Source: Coriaria nepalensis
Taxonomy: Eukaryota; Streptophyta; Magnoliopsida; Cucurbitales; Coriariaceae
Length of the DNA stretch: 64,000 nt
Assembly: GCA_027186245.1 (NCBI GenBank)
Contig: CP114499.1
Coordinates: forward strand, 7,693,001 to 7,757,000
Direction of reading: 5' to 3'
Shown here: piece after piece, positions 13,108 through 26,100 of the stretch
Layout of the letters: each line of letters begins with the position of its first letter
Position numbering within the stretch: position 1 is the first letter of the stretch
Translations under genes and position numbers: made by a program
Notes under the pieces: generated by a model
What the model saw: the letters and a program-made list of their open reading frames with translations, nothing else
Databases searched by the model: none
Told to the model about the DNA's origin: nothing

Positions 13108-15826
13108 TCGTCGACACGTGGTGGCGTCTGCTTGGTCAGATTTATGTATGAAGATGTATGTATGGGCTATATCTCTTGGTCAGTCGTCGACACGGGCTAC
13201 CTAGAGATGTATGTATGAAGATCTTGTACCTTTTTATTCACTTACTCAACCAGCTTCAACCGTTAAACCAAAGTGGGCCTTTGCTGACTTTCCGTCCGAA
13301 AAAGAACAAAGAACCAACCGTTCCCCTTGAGGTGTCCGGTGGTTGGTTGTGTGTTAGGATGATTTTTATGGAATTGATATAAATTTAAATCTCTTACGTA
13401 ATATTTTAAATTTATTTATATAATATTTTAAATTTATTTAATAATATTAATGACTATTTAAAATTTCTAAAAACCGTATAAATATATTATCTCTATCAAA
13501 GAAAAAAAAAACCCAACTTTACCGGAAAGTTTTGGTTTGGTTTGGTTTGGTTTGGTATCCTGGAAGTAATGAATGATGGCCACAAATCTTACACTAAAAA
13601 AAGCAAAACAGTTACAATAATGTAGGTGAACCGTTTTGGGAATAATCCGACTTTAGGTGATGAGTTAAGCTTGGACGTGTTACCAAACAGAAACGTTAGG
13701 AATTAGGATAACTATACATATGGGCTATATATATGGAGTTGCAATGATTACCGTGACAGAGCCAGAGGCCCATAACGTTGTTAATGGGCTCGATCCGAGG
13801 CTTAACGGGCTTTTAGCCCATTCGGCCCTTATAAAAAGATCCAGAGACATACAGAAATACAGATATTTGGATTATTAATATTTTAATGCGGAGATTCGGA
13901 GAATTATGCACATTAAATATTTAATTATATGGTTATGATCGAATTACTATTTGGACCGTCGACATCATCAATGAGCCATCAAATTAAATAATGGAATAAT
14001 TTGAAGGGTAGTGGTTGGTCATGGTATTAGGTAGTTGATGGATCCCATGACTTTCAAATGGGCCCACCTATAGCCCAAAACCAGATTTTATGGGTCGGTA
14101 GATGGATTCCAAGATTCATATGATAAGAAAGATTGCAATTTGGTCCCAAAATTTCAACCCATTTGTTTTTTAATAGTTAAATCAGTCATTAATTCAAAGT
14201 TGTTTGGTAAATTGTAAAACTTTCCACCCTCCTTTATGACAGACGAGAAAGGGGCATGGGCATCATGGTAGGTTACGTTACATCTATATGTTGTGGGATA
14301 GTGCTATAATTAGTTATCATCATAATCAAACACAAAAAAGAAAGGGTTATTACATAAATTATGTCATTAACGCCAATCACTCTTACTTAATGTTCTTTCT
14401 CCTCCTTGGGTTTGGTGTGATTTGGGTCCCCCCTTGGACCTTTCTGTCCCTCACCGATCATTCCTCAGTCCTCACCTCCTTTTTTTATTTTTTGAAAAAA
14501 TGAACAGACATTTAATAATAAAAAAGGGGGGAGGGGAATATTCAATTTCCCAATGCGACAAAAATACCCACCTAGGGTTTTGGGTTCTAGATTAGACCAC
14601 GTGACCCGACGGGTCTCATCTTTCACAGCTAATAATATGTGATCAAATTATCAAATGTGCAAAAAAAAATCAAAATCAAAATTAACCCTTCTTGTTAGTT
14701 TGACCCTTGGATTTTTGTGTAATTGTGACCGCGACCATATTACACTTAGAGATTCTCTCACACTGTCCAACGAAGAATGGTACAATTCACGTTTTGTATG
14801 TTTTTTTTCCATTTCTTTACTCTACTTCTCTCACTTGTATAAGGATATTCAATTAATTAATTAATACATAAATAAATAAATAAATAATATTTATAATAAT
14901 AATCTCATAATTTTTAATTAATTAGTTGGTTTATAAGAAAACCTCGAGCTCAATCAGTAGATTAAGAACGAAAATTTAATTTTATGAAATTGAGTGAGTT
15001 CTCCATCCATTAATCTTGAAGAGAATTTCCAACACATAAGAGTAGGGGGTGGGTTACACAAAAAAAAAAAGCCATTTACATGTAACAGAGCTTTTAGGAC
15101 ATGAATTATGAACAAACATCCATCCCTTTCCGAATAGGCAAACTTGCCCCGGTGTGGGGTCCATCTGTGGTTCTTTTAACAATTTTAACAGAGATTGTAT
15201 ATTTGAAAAATAAAAAAATTAAATCCTACCATGTGAACTGCCCAAAGGAAAGAAAGAAAGAGAGAAAAAAAAGATCACCTTTACTTTCGTTTATCTTTTA
15301 TTTTCTGAAAATAAAATCGATCTCATTGTTCATTTCCGAATTCCCATATCCATGGCATCATCCTTTGAAGTCCAATCACTGAACTTTTTGGTTTCTTCTT
15401 TTTTGTTGGGTCCTGTATTTTGCACTTGTGTAAATTTGTTGGCCTTTTGAGTGTTTGATTTTTCCACTGTTTTTGAGTGATTTTCACTGATCTTTTCTGT
15501 TCTTTTGTGTGAAAGAAGATAATGTTATGTTAGTTGAATCACTGAGCAAAAGAGCAGAGCAGGGTTAGAAGCAAAAAAAAGTGATAATAATTTTTAAAAA
15601 TTTTTGTGGGTATTACATAATCAAGTAACATTCTGTATTCTCAGATCTCTAGGATCTAATTTCAAGCTTCAAATCTGTTTGTTTCCCGAGAAAATCCATT
15701 TACCTTCGAAGAACTGATTTTCAGCTTCTGGGTCTTCGGCTTTCCGAGAAAATTCTGCTTATTGAAGTGAAAAGCTGAAAGGAAATAGTTTTTGAAGCTT
15801 TTGCTGGGATTTATCTTGCACTAATC
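13108..15826. other. Intergenic region; no protein gene seen
   Basis: It holds the 3' end of the F-box gene with a duplicated stretch (cgtcgacacg at about 13110 and 13187), a GGTTT repeat near 13532-13556, AT-rich DNA with a short direct repeat near 13390-13440, and the upstream and leader region of the receptor kinase gene. Short open frames in it look random. Confidence 0.5.
13767..13836 (+). promoter_or_regulatory. Site II cluster followed by a TATA box with no obvious gene
   Basis: GGCCCA (13767), TGGGCT (13785), AGCCCA (13815) and GGCCC (13824) are followed by TATAAAA at 13830-13836. The spacing is that of a plant core promoter reading right. The next coding start on this strand is 2.1 kb away (15908), so it either starts a long leader for the kinase gene, drives a non-coding RNA, or is chance. 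Confidence 0.35.
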
Positions 15827-15850
15827 ATGGGGAGAATGGCTTTAGGTTAG
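15827..15850 (+). CDS. Short upstream ORF in the NIK3-like leader
   Basis: A seven-codon frame, MGRMALG plus stop, begins 81 bp before the main ATG of the receptor kinase and contains two ATGs. If the leader is unspliced here, it could reduce translation of the main frame. The transcript start is not known from sequence alone. Confidence 0.4.
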   Translation: MGRMALG

Positions 15851-15907
15851 TGAAAACTAGTTGAAGAAGGGAAGTATTAGAAGCTTTTAAAAAGCTCAAA
15901 GGAGAGT

Positions 15908-18900
15908 ATGGAAAATAGAAGTTTCCTCATCTTCTGTAAAGTGGGTTTAGTCTTTTTGGCATTAATGGAAGCTTCCTCTTCCTCTCTTTCTCCAACTGGT
16001 ATCAACTATGAAGGTTGGTTGAGTTCTTAGACCATTTCCATTTGTCACTTTTAGTATTTCTATTCAACTCTGAAGGGGGGAGGGAAACAGCATTAATGTT
16101 CATTTTTAAATTTCTTTTCAATTTTTTCTTCATATAATTCTTCAACATGATGTGCTCTTTCATGTCGAGCAGTTGTAGCTTTGATGGCGATAAAAAGTGA
16201 TCTCATAGATCCACATAATGTTATGGAAAGTTGGGATGTAAATTCTGTGGATCCTTGTAGCTGGAGAATGGTCACCTGCTCTTCTGATGGATATGTTTCA
16301 GCTTTGTAAGTTTTCCAACTATTTTAACCAAATCATTTTGACGAAAGTGATTTGTACTATACCCATTCTTTCCAATTCCAAAGTTCATCCTTTTTTTTGT
16401 TTTTTGTTTTTTTTGTTTTTTTTGTTTTTTTTGTTTTTTTTGTTTTTTTTTGTTTTTTTTTTTGTTAATCAGTGGCCTGCCTAGCCAGAATTTTTCCGGC
16501 ACCTTATCTCCTGGAATCGGAAACCTCAGCAACTTGCAATATTTGTAAGTTTTTTCTCTCATTTTTCAGTTGAGAAAATTAAATTAATGTAGAGAGAAGT
16601 TTTTTACTAGAATTCTTCATTCAATTGAATGCTTTACTTGTAGGTTGCTTCATAGTAATGCCATTTCGGGTTCGATTCCGGATTCTATCGGAAAGTTAGA
16701 GAAGCTTCAGACTCTTGATCTTTCAAACAATATGCTAACCGGTCAGATACCAAGCTCTATAGGAAATCTAAGGAACCTGAATTATTTGTAAGTCCCTTTA
16801 CAATTGTTTTTCCCCCCGAGCAATGATATTATTTGAATTAATCCTCAACTTTTTGTGTTATTATAACATTTTCATAGTTTTCTGTTGGAGCAGGCGGTTG
16901 AACAACAATACACTTACCGGACCTTGTCCTGGGCCATTGTCTAAAGTTGACGGTCTCACTCTCGTGTACCTCTCTGTCTCGTGTACCTTTTCTGTTGCTG
17001 CTCTAAACTGAGTTTTTGTACTAATATTTAAGGCTTATGATTTTGTAGGGACTTTTCTTTCAACAACCTGAGTGGTTCCTTGCCGAAAATATCCGCAAGA
17101 ACTTTTAAGTGAGCTTTGGTCTTGACCAGTACTTCCAACAAAACTATTTTTTTTCTAGCTGACTTGATCTCATATATTTTGTTTTTATTTTTATTTTTTT
17201 AATTTACAGAATTATAGGTAACCCTTTGATTTGTAGCCCGAACAATTGCTCTGCCATCCTTCCCGAGCCACTCTCATTCCCACCCGATTCTCCCAAAGGT
17301 ACTAAATCATATCACTTATTTTCTTTGACCCATTTTAAAAAAGACCTATTCACTTATATATATATATATATATGATTTTCTTTTTCAAATGATTGGATTT
17401 TGATTTTTAGGCCTATCAGTATCTGGATCACAAGATCATCATGTCGCCATTGCATTCGGTTCAAGTTTCAGTGCTGCTTTTCTTCTTGTTGTTATTATCG
17501 GGTTTTTTGTCTGGTGGCGATACCGTCACAACCAACAGATTTTCTTCGATCTCAACGGTTAGTGTCTGTTCCTATATATATATATATATATTTTAAATAT
17601 CTCCCTACAATCTAAATCTGGCGGCGGAATAATGTAATAGATGATACGGAGCTAGGCTTGGGCCATTTGAAAAGGTACGCGTATAAGGAGCTATGGACAG
17701 CAACAGACCATTTCAACTCTAACAATATTCTAGGTAGAGGTGGGTTCGGGATTGTCTACAAGGGATGTTTAAGTGATGGAAGCATTGTGGCGGTCAAAAG
17801 GTTGAAGGATTATAACATTGCCGGAGGAGGGGAAGTCCAATTTCAGACAGAAGTGGAGACGATTGGTTTAGCCCTCCATAGGAATCTTCTAAGGCTTTGT
17901 GGATTCTGCTCGACCGAAAATGAACGCCTTCTTGTTTATCCCTACATGCCTAATGGTAGTGTAGCATCTCAATTAAGAGGTAAATAAGATTATAGTTTTA
18001 TGCTTTTTTTGTTTTTAAACAAGTAAAGGTATTCCAAGACTACAGATGGAGATTCCTTTGCGGCTAAGATCAAGCCATGTCAGCACAACAAATTTTAAGA
18101 TTGTCAAGAGTCGCTGATGTGGCTTGATCTTAACCATATGATTATTCTACTCCATGTTACACCAACTAGTTGACATAACCTCCCGGTGAAAATCATTCTT
18201 TTTCCCTTCAGATCATATCCATGGTAGGTCAACTCTAGATTGGATGAGGCGAAAGAGAATAGCATTGGGTACAGCTAGAGGACTTGTGTATTTACATGAG
18301 CAATGTGACCCAAAGATCATCCACCGAGACGTCAAAGCGGCAAACATTTTGCTTGACGAAGACTTTGAAGCTGTTGTTGGAGATTTTGGATTGGCCAAAC
18401 TTTTGGACCATAGAGATTCTCATGTGACCACAGCCGTTCGTGGGACCGTGGGCCACATCGCACCAGAATACTTATCGACTGGTCAATCATCAGAGAAGAC
18501 CGACGTGTTTGGGTTCGGGGTCTTACTTCTCGAGCTCATAACAGGTCAAAAGGCTTTAGATTTTGGACGAGGAGCTAACCATAAAGGGGTCATGCTTGAT
18601 TGGGTGGGTTGCTAATTTTCGTACTTAATTCCCTTAAAAAGAGAGGTTTTGCTTGTATTTAGAACTTGAATTCTTATAATGCCAATTTCTGTGTGTAACT
18701 TTTGTAGGTGAAAAAGCTACATTCGGAAGGGAAGTTAAATGTGATAGTGGATAAGGATTTGCGCGGTAAATATGATAGATTGGAATTGGAGGAAATGGTG
18801 CAAATAGCTCTCTTGTGTACTCAATTTAATCCGGCTAACCGGCCAAGAATGGGCGAAGTGTTAAAGATGCTTGAAGGCGATGGGTTGCCGGAAAAATGGG

Positions 18901-19040
18901 AGGCTTCACAGCGAGTTGAGGCATCGCCAAGGTCAGGTTATAGGCAGTTTGATCAAAACCGTGCTCATCTAAGATACTGTGATTATATAGAGGATTCTTC
19001 ACTTGTAGTTGAAGCAATGGAGCTTTCTGGGCCTAGATGA
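15908..19040 (+). CDS. LRR receptor-like kinase, NIK3 type (LRR-RLK subfamily II)
   Basis: Plasma-membrane receptor kinase of the SERK/NIK group, which acts as a co-receptor in development and antiviral defence signalling. Eleven exons join to 628 aa: 15908-16013, 16173-16305, 16473-16544, 16644-16787, 16894-16965, 17049-17108, 17210-17298, 17411-17557, 17641-17979, 18212-18603 and 18708-19040. In order it has a signal peptide (about 1-27), an N-terminal LRR cap with a [16 protein letters not shown] motif, about five LRRs on 72- or 144-nt exons, a membrane span ([15 protein letters not shown]), and a kinase domain with [30 protein letters not shown] and DFGLAK. The activation loop ([16 protein letters not shown]) and the C-terminal [14 protein letters not shown] match NIK3. 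All catalytic residues are present, so it should be active. Confidence 0.92.
16390..16465. repeat. T-rich TTTTTTG repeat before an exon
   Basis: About ten runs of six to nine T separated by single G form the end of intron 2 of the kinase gene and its polypyrimidine tract, right before the exon 3 acceptor. Slippage here could alter splicing efficiency. Confidence 0.8.
18062..18135 (+). other. Imperfect hairpin in intron 9 of the NIK3-like gene
   Basis: The arms 18062-18084 and 18113-18135 can pair over 23 bp (core AAGATCAAGCC with GGCTTGATCTT) with 20 Watson-Crick pairs, two G:U pairs and one mismatch, around a loop of 28 nt. It lies in the sense strand of an intron. It could be a microRNA-like foldback, a small inverted-repeat element remnant, or chance. 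I do not recognise either arm as a known microRNA. Confidence 0.45.
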
Positions 19041-19740
19041 TGTTTTCAAGCATTTTGTTTTTGTTTTGTGTTTTGTATCTCGAAATGATAGTATTAATCT
19101 GTAAAAAGAAGGAAAAAAAAAATGTAGAGGAAAAAGAAAAAGGAAGTGTACAAGAAAACTTCTTAATTTTGTAATATTCTACATCATTCTTGTATGATGT
19201 TTCTTATGAAATCTTTTTCGATTTTCAGCTTAAATTAAAGCTTTAAAAAAAAAAAAACATGATTCGTATGGGTTAAGGTTGTTAATATATTATATATATA
19301 TCAATAATAGTGATGCATTGGTGCCTGTAGCCGAAAGCAGAAGAGCGGGTACGACACAGAATTTATAGTTTCTCGTAAGAAAATACAAACGACTTGTCGT
19401 TTGCATAAATTTAATTTCCAGAATCCCACCATATAGGGCCCAACAAGTCTGAGCCTACTCACCTTAGCCTCAATTGAAAAAATGCCCCGGTCTTTTCTGT
19501 TCCTTCTTTCCAAACGGTCAGCTACAAATAATTTTAGCTAAAAATAACGTAGTGATCGGCACCACAAAAGCAACCTGATTGAGAAAAAGGGTTGAAGCAG
19601 AATAATTATTTCCATTTCCCGTCGAGTAAATAACACATTTTTGTCAAATGTCAGTAAGAGTTTGCATATAAACCATATAACGAGAATAGATATAGAGATA
19701 TATATTGATCTATACACTTTGAAGAACGAACGAGGATCTC
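19041..19740. other. Convergent intergenic region
   Basis: It contains the 3' flanks of the kinase gene (plus) and the KNOX gene (minus). There is nothing else I can support apart from poly-A runs and a short TA repeat near 19290. Confidence 0.5.
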
Positions 19741-22019
19741 CTAGTCATCAGTAAACAACTGTCCAGAAGGATTATCCATCACTTCAAATTGCATGTTCTC
19801 AGATGGCTTCCAATGCCGTTTCCGTTGATTAATAAACCAATTATTAATTTGCTTCTGATCCAAACCCGTTGTATCCGCCAACGCCATTTTATCACCTTCC
19901 TGAAGTGTTCAAAAACGAACCAAACACGTTAAGTTAATCACTAAAGGTAAATGCGTTTAAGCACATTTCTTTCCGATCATGTGACTTTTCTAATAATGAT
20001 CTCTTAATTGATTCGTTATAGCAAGGAATAAAAATCCATGTCTAGGTCACTTGTCATAAAGAAAATTGGTAAGATGCGTACCGTCGGGTAAGGCCACTTA
20101 TAGTGAGCATTCCACCATTCATGAAGGGTTTGCCTTGCTTCTCTAGGTAGTTTTCCTTTCTTTTTCTTCTTTGAGAACTCCAGCTTTAGGGTACTAATTC
20201 GATTTCCAAACCTACGTAGAAGCCGATCTTTAAGATCACTGCTTTCTTCCTTCGACTGACCCTCCTGTGCATCTACCTCACCCCCGCTATAACCATCATC
20301 TGATGATGCACCCCCTTCATCTGGACACATTCATCAAAAAGTTCAATTCTAGCTGCTTAAACTAGACAGAGAAAAACAAAACAAAACAAAACAACCTATG
20401 ATCAAGCGAAATAAAGCAGATCAAGTCCAACAGCAAACTTGTTAGAAGCCGTTATTTCAGCATTTGGAACTCGAATTTGGAAAGATGCTTAACCAGTGCT
20501 CAAGCCGGTATATTTTTCAAATATAGTTTTTCCATACAATTATTCTCTAATATGGACAACATTTTACTAAACTCGTCCTAATTCCTAACCGTGCTTAAGC
20601 AAGTATCTGTATTGGTTTACTATGTAAAGAGGTCGAAATTACTAGGAGACGATAATAGATTAATGTTCTAAAAAACAAGAATTCCCCCCCCCCTCCCCCC
20701 CTCTTCTTCTTTCGCCCCAAAAACATTAACATATGTTGATCTCCCCAATTTGAAGTATATTGTAAGCAGAAAAAACATTAACATATGTTGATCTCCCCAA
20801 TTTGAAGTATATTGTAAGCAGAAAAGACTATTTTGGTGATGATAAAATGTCATTTACGCTTGCGCTTTACAATAAGATGATATAAAATGTCAGCATTTTT
20901 TAAGCACAGGCTGATTTTCAAAATTTAGAGATCTATAAAATCTCACTTACCAACAAGTCCAAGACAACTTGAATCAATTAAACTAAAAAAGGTATAAAAG
21001 TGAGTTGAGGTGCCTACGACGAATAGGGGTATCAAAGGACACTAGATAGGCCCTACAACTTAGTATTCAATTTTCAGAGAGATCCACTAAAAGATTCAGA
21101 AATTCGAAGTGAAGAAACGATTTGACCACCAACAGCACAAAAGAAAGAAAGAACCGACCACGGCAAGTTTAAGGGGCCCAAGAATCAAGGATGAATAAAA
21201 ACTAATTATAGCAGCAGCATCTGGTTGCATGGCTTGTCAGAGAGAGAGGAGTGGTATGGTATGAGAGACGACTCAAGCAGTCACAATGGACAAGACGATA
21301 CGATGCAAATTGCAAGCTATACGGCCTCCCATCCAAACAACTTTTGAAAGGCCCCACTAAAGAAGAGTAAAATACAAATATTTCGGAATCATTCAACCAC
21401 TTAAAGCTATAGCTGGGGAAAACAACCTGCTATGAAAATAACCATAAAATAATATTAAAAAAAAAAAAGGAGAGGAAGAAGATGGGTGTGAACATGGGCA
21501 TATGGGCCAGGATGCTTCCTTTGGAGCATCCCTGCATAGCTAAATGAAGTCGGTCATTAAATACCTAAGAACACCCAACTCAAGCCAGTTTTACTGTACC
21601 CACACCACCACGTGTGTATGTTCCTTTTTTCGATTTTTTCTTTTTTCTTTTTTCTTTTTTCTTTTTTTTTTCTTCCCTTGATTGAAACTTCTAAATATTA
21701 AGCAACATCAATCACTATAATCTTTTCTTCTGTACAAAAATTGAGAGATATAATAAAGACCCAGTACTCTAGTACACGGCCTGTGCAAAGAAAGGCGGGA
21801 CCAACAAGAGGGGACACATTGCGTCAAAGAGAAAAAAGAGGAAAGGACACGAGGAACCCCCCTTCCACAAAAGCCCAACAACCTATCACTATAAGATGAC
21901 AGCTGTCATACGCATCATCACGCTCCACAACAAACCCACAAGCTAAATTAACTGCCCACAGGAATGACAAGCACTAACGCGCAGAGAGTGTAGTACTAAG
22001 TGCGTGGATAGGGTGTGAG

Positions 22020-22051
<32 letters not shown>

Positions 22052-22768
22052 TGGGGGGGGGGGGGGAGGCAACCAACAAAAAGCTGCTACGCAGCGGAAA
22101 TTGGGGGAGTCCATGTGAACGGTGATATGCGTGGGGGGGAAAACTCAAAAGTCTCCACCACCACCCGGTCAACCCGGGGCTTTTCTCTATAAAAAGTTTC
22201 CATCATCAAACCAACCAGATACATTTATTACACACCACTTACCACATACGTCCAACTTCTCCTTTAGCATGCCATAGGGAATGAAACAATTGCATGCTAA
22301 AGCCTTGCTGTCTTAACTTAGTGGCAGGTAAATACAACATGAACAAAGGACTCAAATTCCAGGTAATTGGACGTCACTAGATTACTGTTATATGTAGAAG
22401 TGTGTGATATGACAAATTATGTATGAACATATATGGAGTTCTAGAAGGTGAAGAATTAAACTCAAGTTTATGAGTTGAAAATTCATACTAAGATTAGTAT
22501 TATTAGGGTATTTAATGGAGGATTTTAGGGAGTTTAAAAGTATCTCCAAATTCCTCACAATTTCCTACATTATATGATGTAAAGACGAGAGATTCTATTC
22601 TATCCCCACTTTGTGAGATTATAAAATATTATTATGCCAATAGCTTTTTCCTACTTGGAAGACAAATCTCACTAACATGATTTGGTAACTAGAAACCCAT
22701 TAAAAAAAAAAACCTTTATATTGAAAACTAAATATTTTTAACATTGAACAACCAAAATAAATAAATAA

Positions 22769-22805
<37 letters not shown>

Positions 22806-23100
22806 ATGATATAAAATAAGGCAAGTTGAGATGCACCCGTACACGTGGAAACATACTTATTATATACGGTCAAAAGCTGGATGTCTCACTGAAATATATA
22901 GTGGCTACTGTGGAAAAGGAATGTTCTTTTTCCTGAATTTTCTGTTACCTAATTGATTAAATTACTTTAAAATATATATATAATTGCATTACAAGGAGGA
23001 TTAACGCGAATCCAAAGAAAGAACAAAGAAATCACGATGAGAATTAATTAAATGCTCAAAAAACATCAGGAAAAAGGCAACTTGTACTTTCAAAGCCAAC

Positions 23101-23145
<45 letters not shown>

Positions 23146-26100
23146 GCTGCCAACCTTACTACCCAACCAGATTTCAGTTTTCAGATTACTTTGTTCTAAC
23201 ACCCATTTTAGCAAAAGATGCAGCTTTTTTCTTTTATTAAAGGGGAAAAAGAAACATTAGCATTTAATTAACGATCAAAAGCTGCCATGACCATTGCATA
23301 TCAAATGACACAGTTTTCGTTCACAGATCACTCCGATGAAAATCAAATACTAACAGCTTTTCTCTACTAATAGTGATTTTAAGTTAATGGATAGGAAGAC
23401 AACAAAGTTATCACAGCTACGATGCCAACCAAAACACAAAAGTGAAGATCGTAAAATAATTCTTTAAATAAAAACCCAGGAGATCAAGCTCACGTGATAA
23501 AAACTAATTCAATTTTATCAAGCATGCATGATCATCAGCACACAACTAGGGGTCAAAGATAAAATTCAAAATGTAAACTGGAGATTCTATATAGAAAAAA
23601 TATGACTCGGAACGACTTTCGAGAAAGTATGTACACGTACAGTATGCAATAGAACATCACTGTACATTGCTGAAGACAATAACAAGAAAGCCCTCAGGCC
23701 AATTTCCAATACTTATTTTAGCGTTAATTCATCGGAACTTGAGATTATGAGTGATACAGTATCCAAAACAGGCATCATCCGCATCATCACCATCATGTTC
23801 AGCATGCACAAGCATTTATTATTACATGAAATTATATATATTAAACGTATCACAAACAATGTATACTCTTTTTTCCCTTGAAAAGTACAATACACGTGTA
23901 CCTAATTAGTCCTAACATGCGATCATATGTCTATGCAATCTTAAGAACATGCAATTATGTACGTTTATAACATAAAAAGTCAATAACATGTTGAAGGATT
24001 CAAGGTTGCATGCATGTGCTCACTAAAACATACATATGAAAACAAATTAATTTTCTTAAAAATACAACAATCGCTAGTAGTTAAGTCTGATGTATCACAC
24101 AATGTTATCACTTACAAACATGAGAGTCCTTGCATTATTAAGTGGCATTATGTAACTCTTTTAAAAATGGTTTGTAAAATAAAGTTCAAAAGGTTGTAGT
24201 TTGGTTAGATTTATTAGGGAGGTAAACTGAAAATTGTGTTTGGATAATAGTTTGTACAATATGGAGTTTTCGAAACCAAAACTAGAATTCAGACCCAATT
24301 AAACTTGATTAAGAAAACTATATCCAAATGCAGCCTAAAGCTTATTAACATTTTAAGACACAGTTTAACTAGATCAGAATCAAATTATGTTAAACTCAGT
24401 AAGGAAGAAGGTTTGTTCCAGGTACATATAACACATGACAAAATAGTTAACCATCTAGTGGACCAAAGAAAACTTTTTGACATTATAAACTCCACTGTTA
24501 TAACGATTTTGACCCAAAATTTTCCAAGAATGTAAGAAACTACTTTTGTACTAGTATCCGTAATAGGTTATTAGAGAGTGATAAAGGGATATGGAACTCA
24601 GATAGAGAGTAGATACGAATTTAGCTATATTACTAGGGATTTGATATGAATGGTTAATTTTGGGAACGAATACATATAATGACAAGCTACGTCTGCAACT
24701 ATTGCGTTAGCATTTTCAGTCCCTGAAATTTCTGACTTGTCGAAATCAGAATCCATAATGTGGAAGTAGTTCTACTCTTTTTTTTTTTTGGCAAAAGAAT
24801 TAGTTCTACTCGAGTTTTCTCTGGCACATGGAAAAAATTATTAACTAAAAAGGGAAAAATAATAATAATAACACATAACACAAAAACAAACACCATGAGT
24901 GGGGTAATGCGCAATGAAACAAATTCAACCCCATTGAACTGCGTTTTTTATAAGCATTTATGAAAAGGGTCTCTGCTAATCAAAGACATATAATGCAATC
25001 CAAACTAGGGTTTCGTTGTTACTGAGAAGTTTGATTATTCTGCGAGTTTTATTGGCGTTCATAGTAAAAGAGTGAGTTAGTATAACTAATAGCTAGAGAG
25101 GGAATAAGGAGAGTGATTTCTTCATCGCTCATATAGTTCTCATGCATCAAGCAGTAAAGGTATAGAGTATACGGAAACAATTTGGAAAAGTTCAAAATCG
25201 ATAAAAATTTAGAGATATATAGGGATAAATAATTAACAAAAACACAAAAAAAAATTGAACTAAACCATTATCGATTAGATCGATAAGAGAGAGAGAGAGA
25301 GAGACTGACCGGAAAGGGTTCTAACAGAAGCCCCATTGCAAAGGTTACTGAGCTGCACTTCAATCTTGTTCAAGAACGTAGTTGCTTCATCAAAAGGCCT
25401 TTCCAGATCTAATTTATACTTCACCAACATATCACAGTACGTTTCCTTAAAACATCCAAACATAATGACTACATGAGCGAAAAATAAAAAAAATCGTGTC
25501 CATGTAGCAAATGAGAAGATGAAGAAAGGCGAGGGGGATACTGGATAATGAGAGAGAGAGAGAGAGAGAGAGGAGGGTGGGGGGGGGGGGGGGGGGGGGG
25601 AGGAGAGGGGACCAGTAATTTTACCATAAACTCGTCGAGCTCGGGATCGGCTCCAAAGCACGTGGAAACCACGTCTCGCTTATTAAACAGATCGTTTTCC
25701 CTCCGAATCTCCTCCAACAGGCACGCGATCTCCGGAGGTGCCCCTACCTGAAAACAGTCATTACTAATCGTTACCACCACAATTCAAGAGATTCGTCGCA
25801 AATAATTTTCCATCCCAGTTCACAATTTTCTCATCCTTTCCAGTTATCCAAACAGAAATTTTCCGGTTCTTTCTTTTCTTTTACTTCAATCTTTTAATAA
25901 GCGTAGTTCAAAGCTCCGAGCTATAAGGAGAAAAACACGGAGACCTGAGACAACAGGTCCAGGTTCAAGGTGAGAGGAAAATGAGAAAATCAAAGACTAT
26001 ACTAACACACTCTTGCTTTTCTTTTCTTTTTTCTTGTATTTTTCTTTTATCGTGATTTTTCGTTGGCCTACTTAACTGTGTATCTGAAGCAAATTCATCA

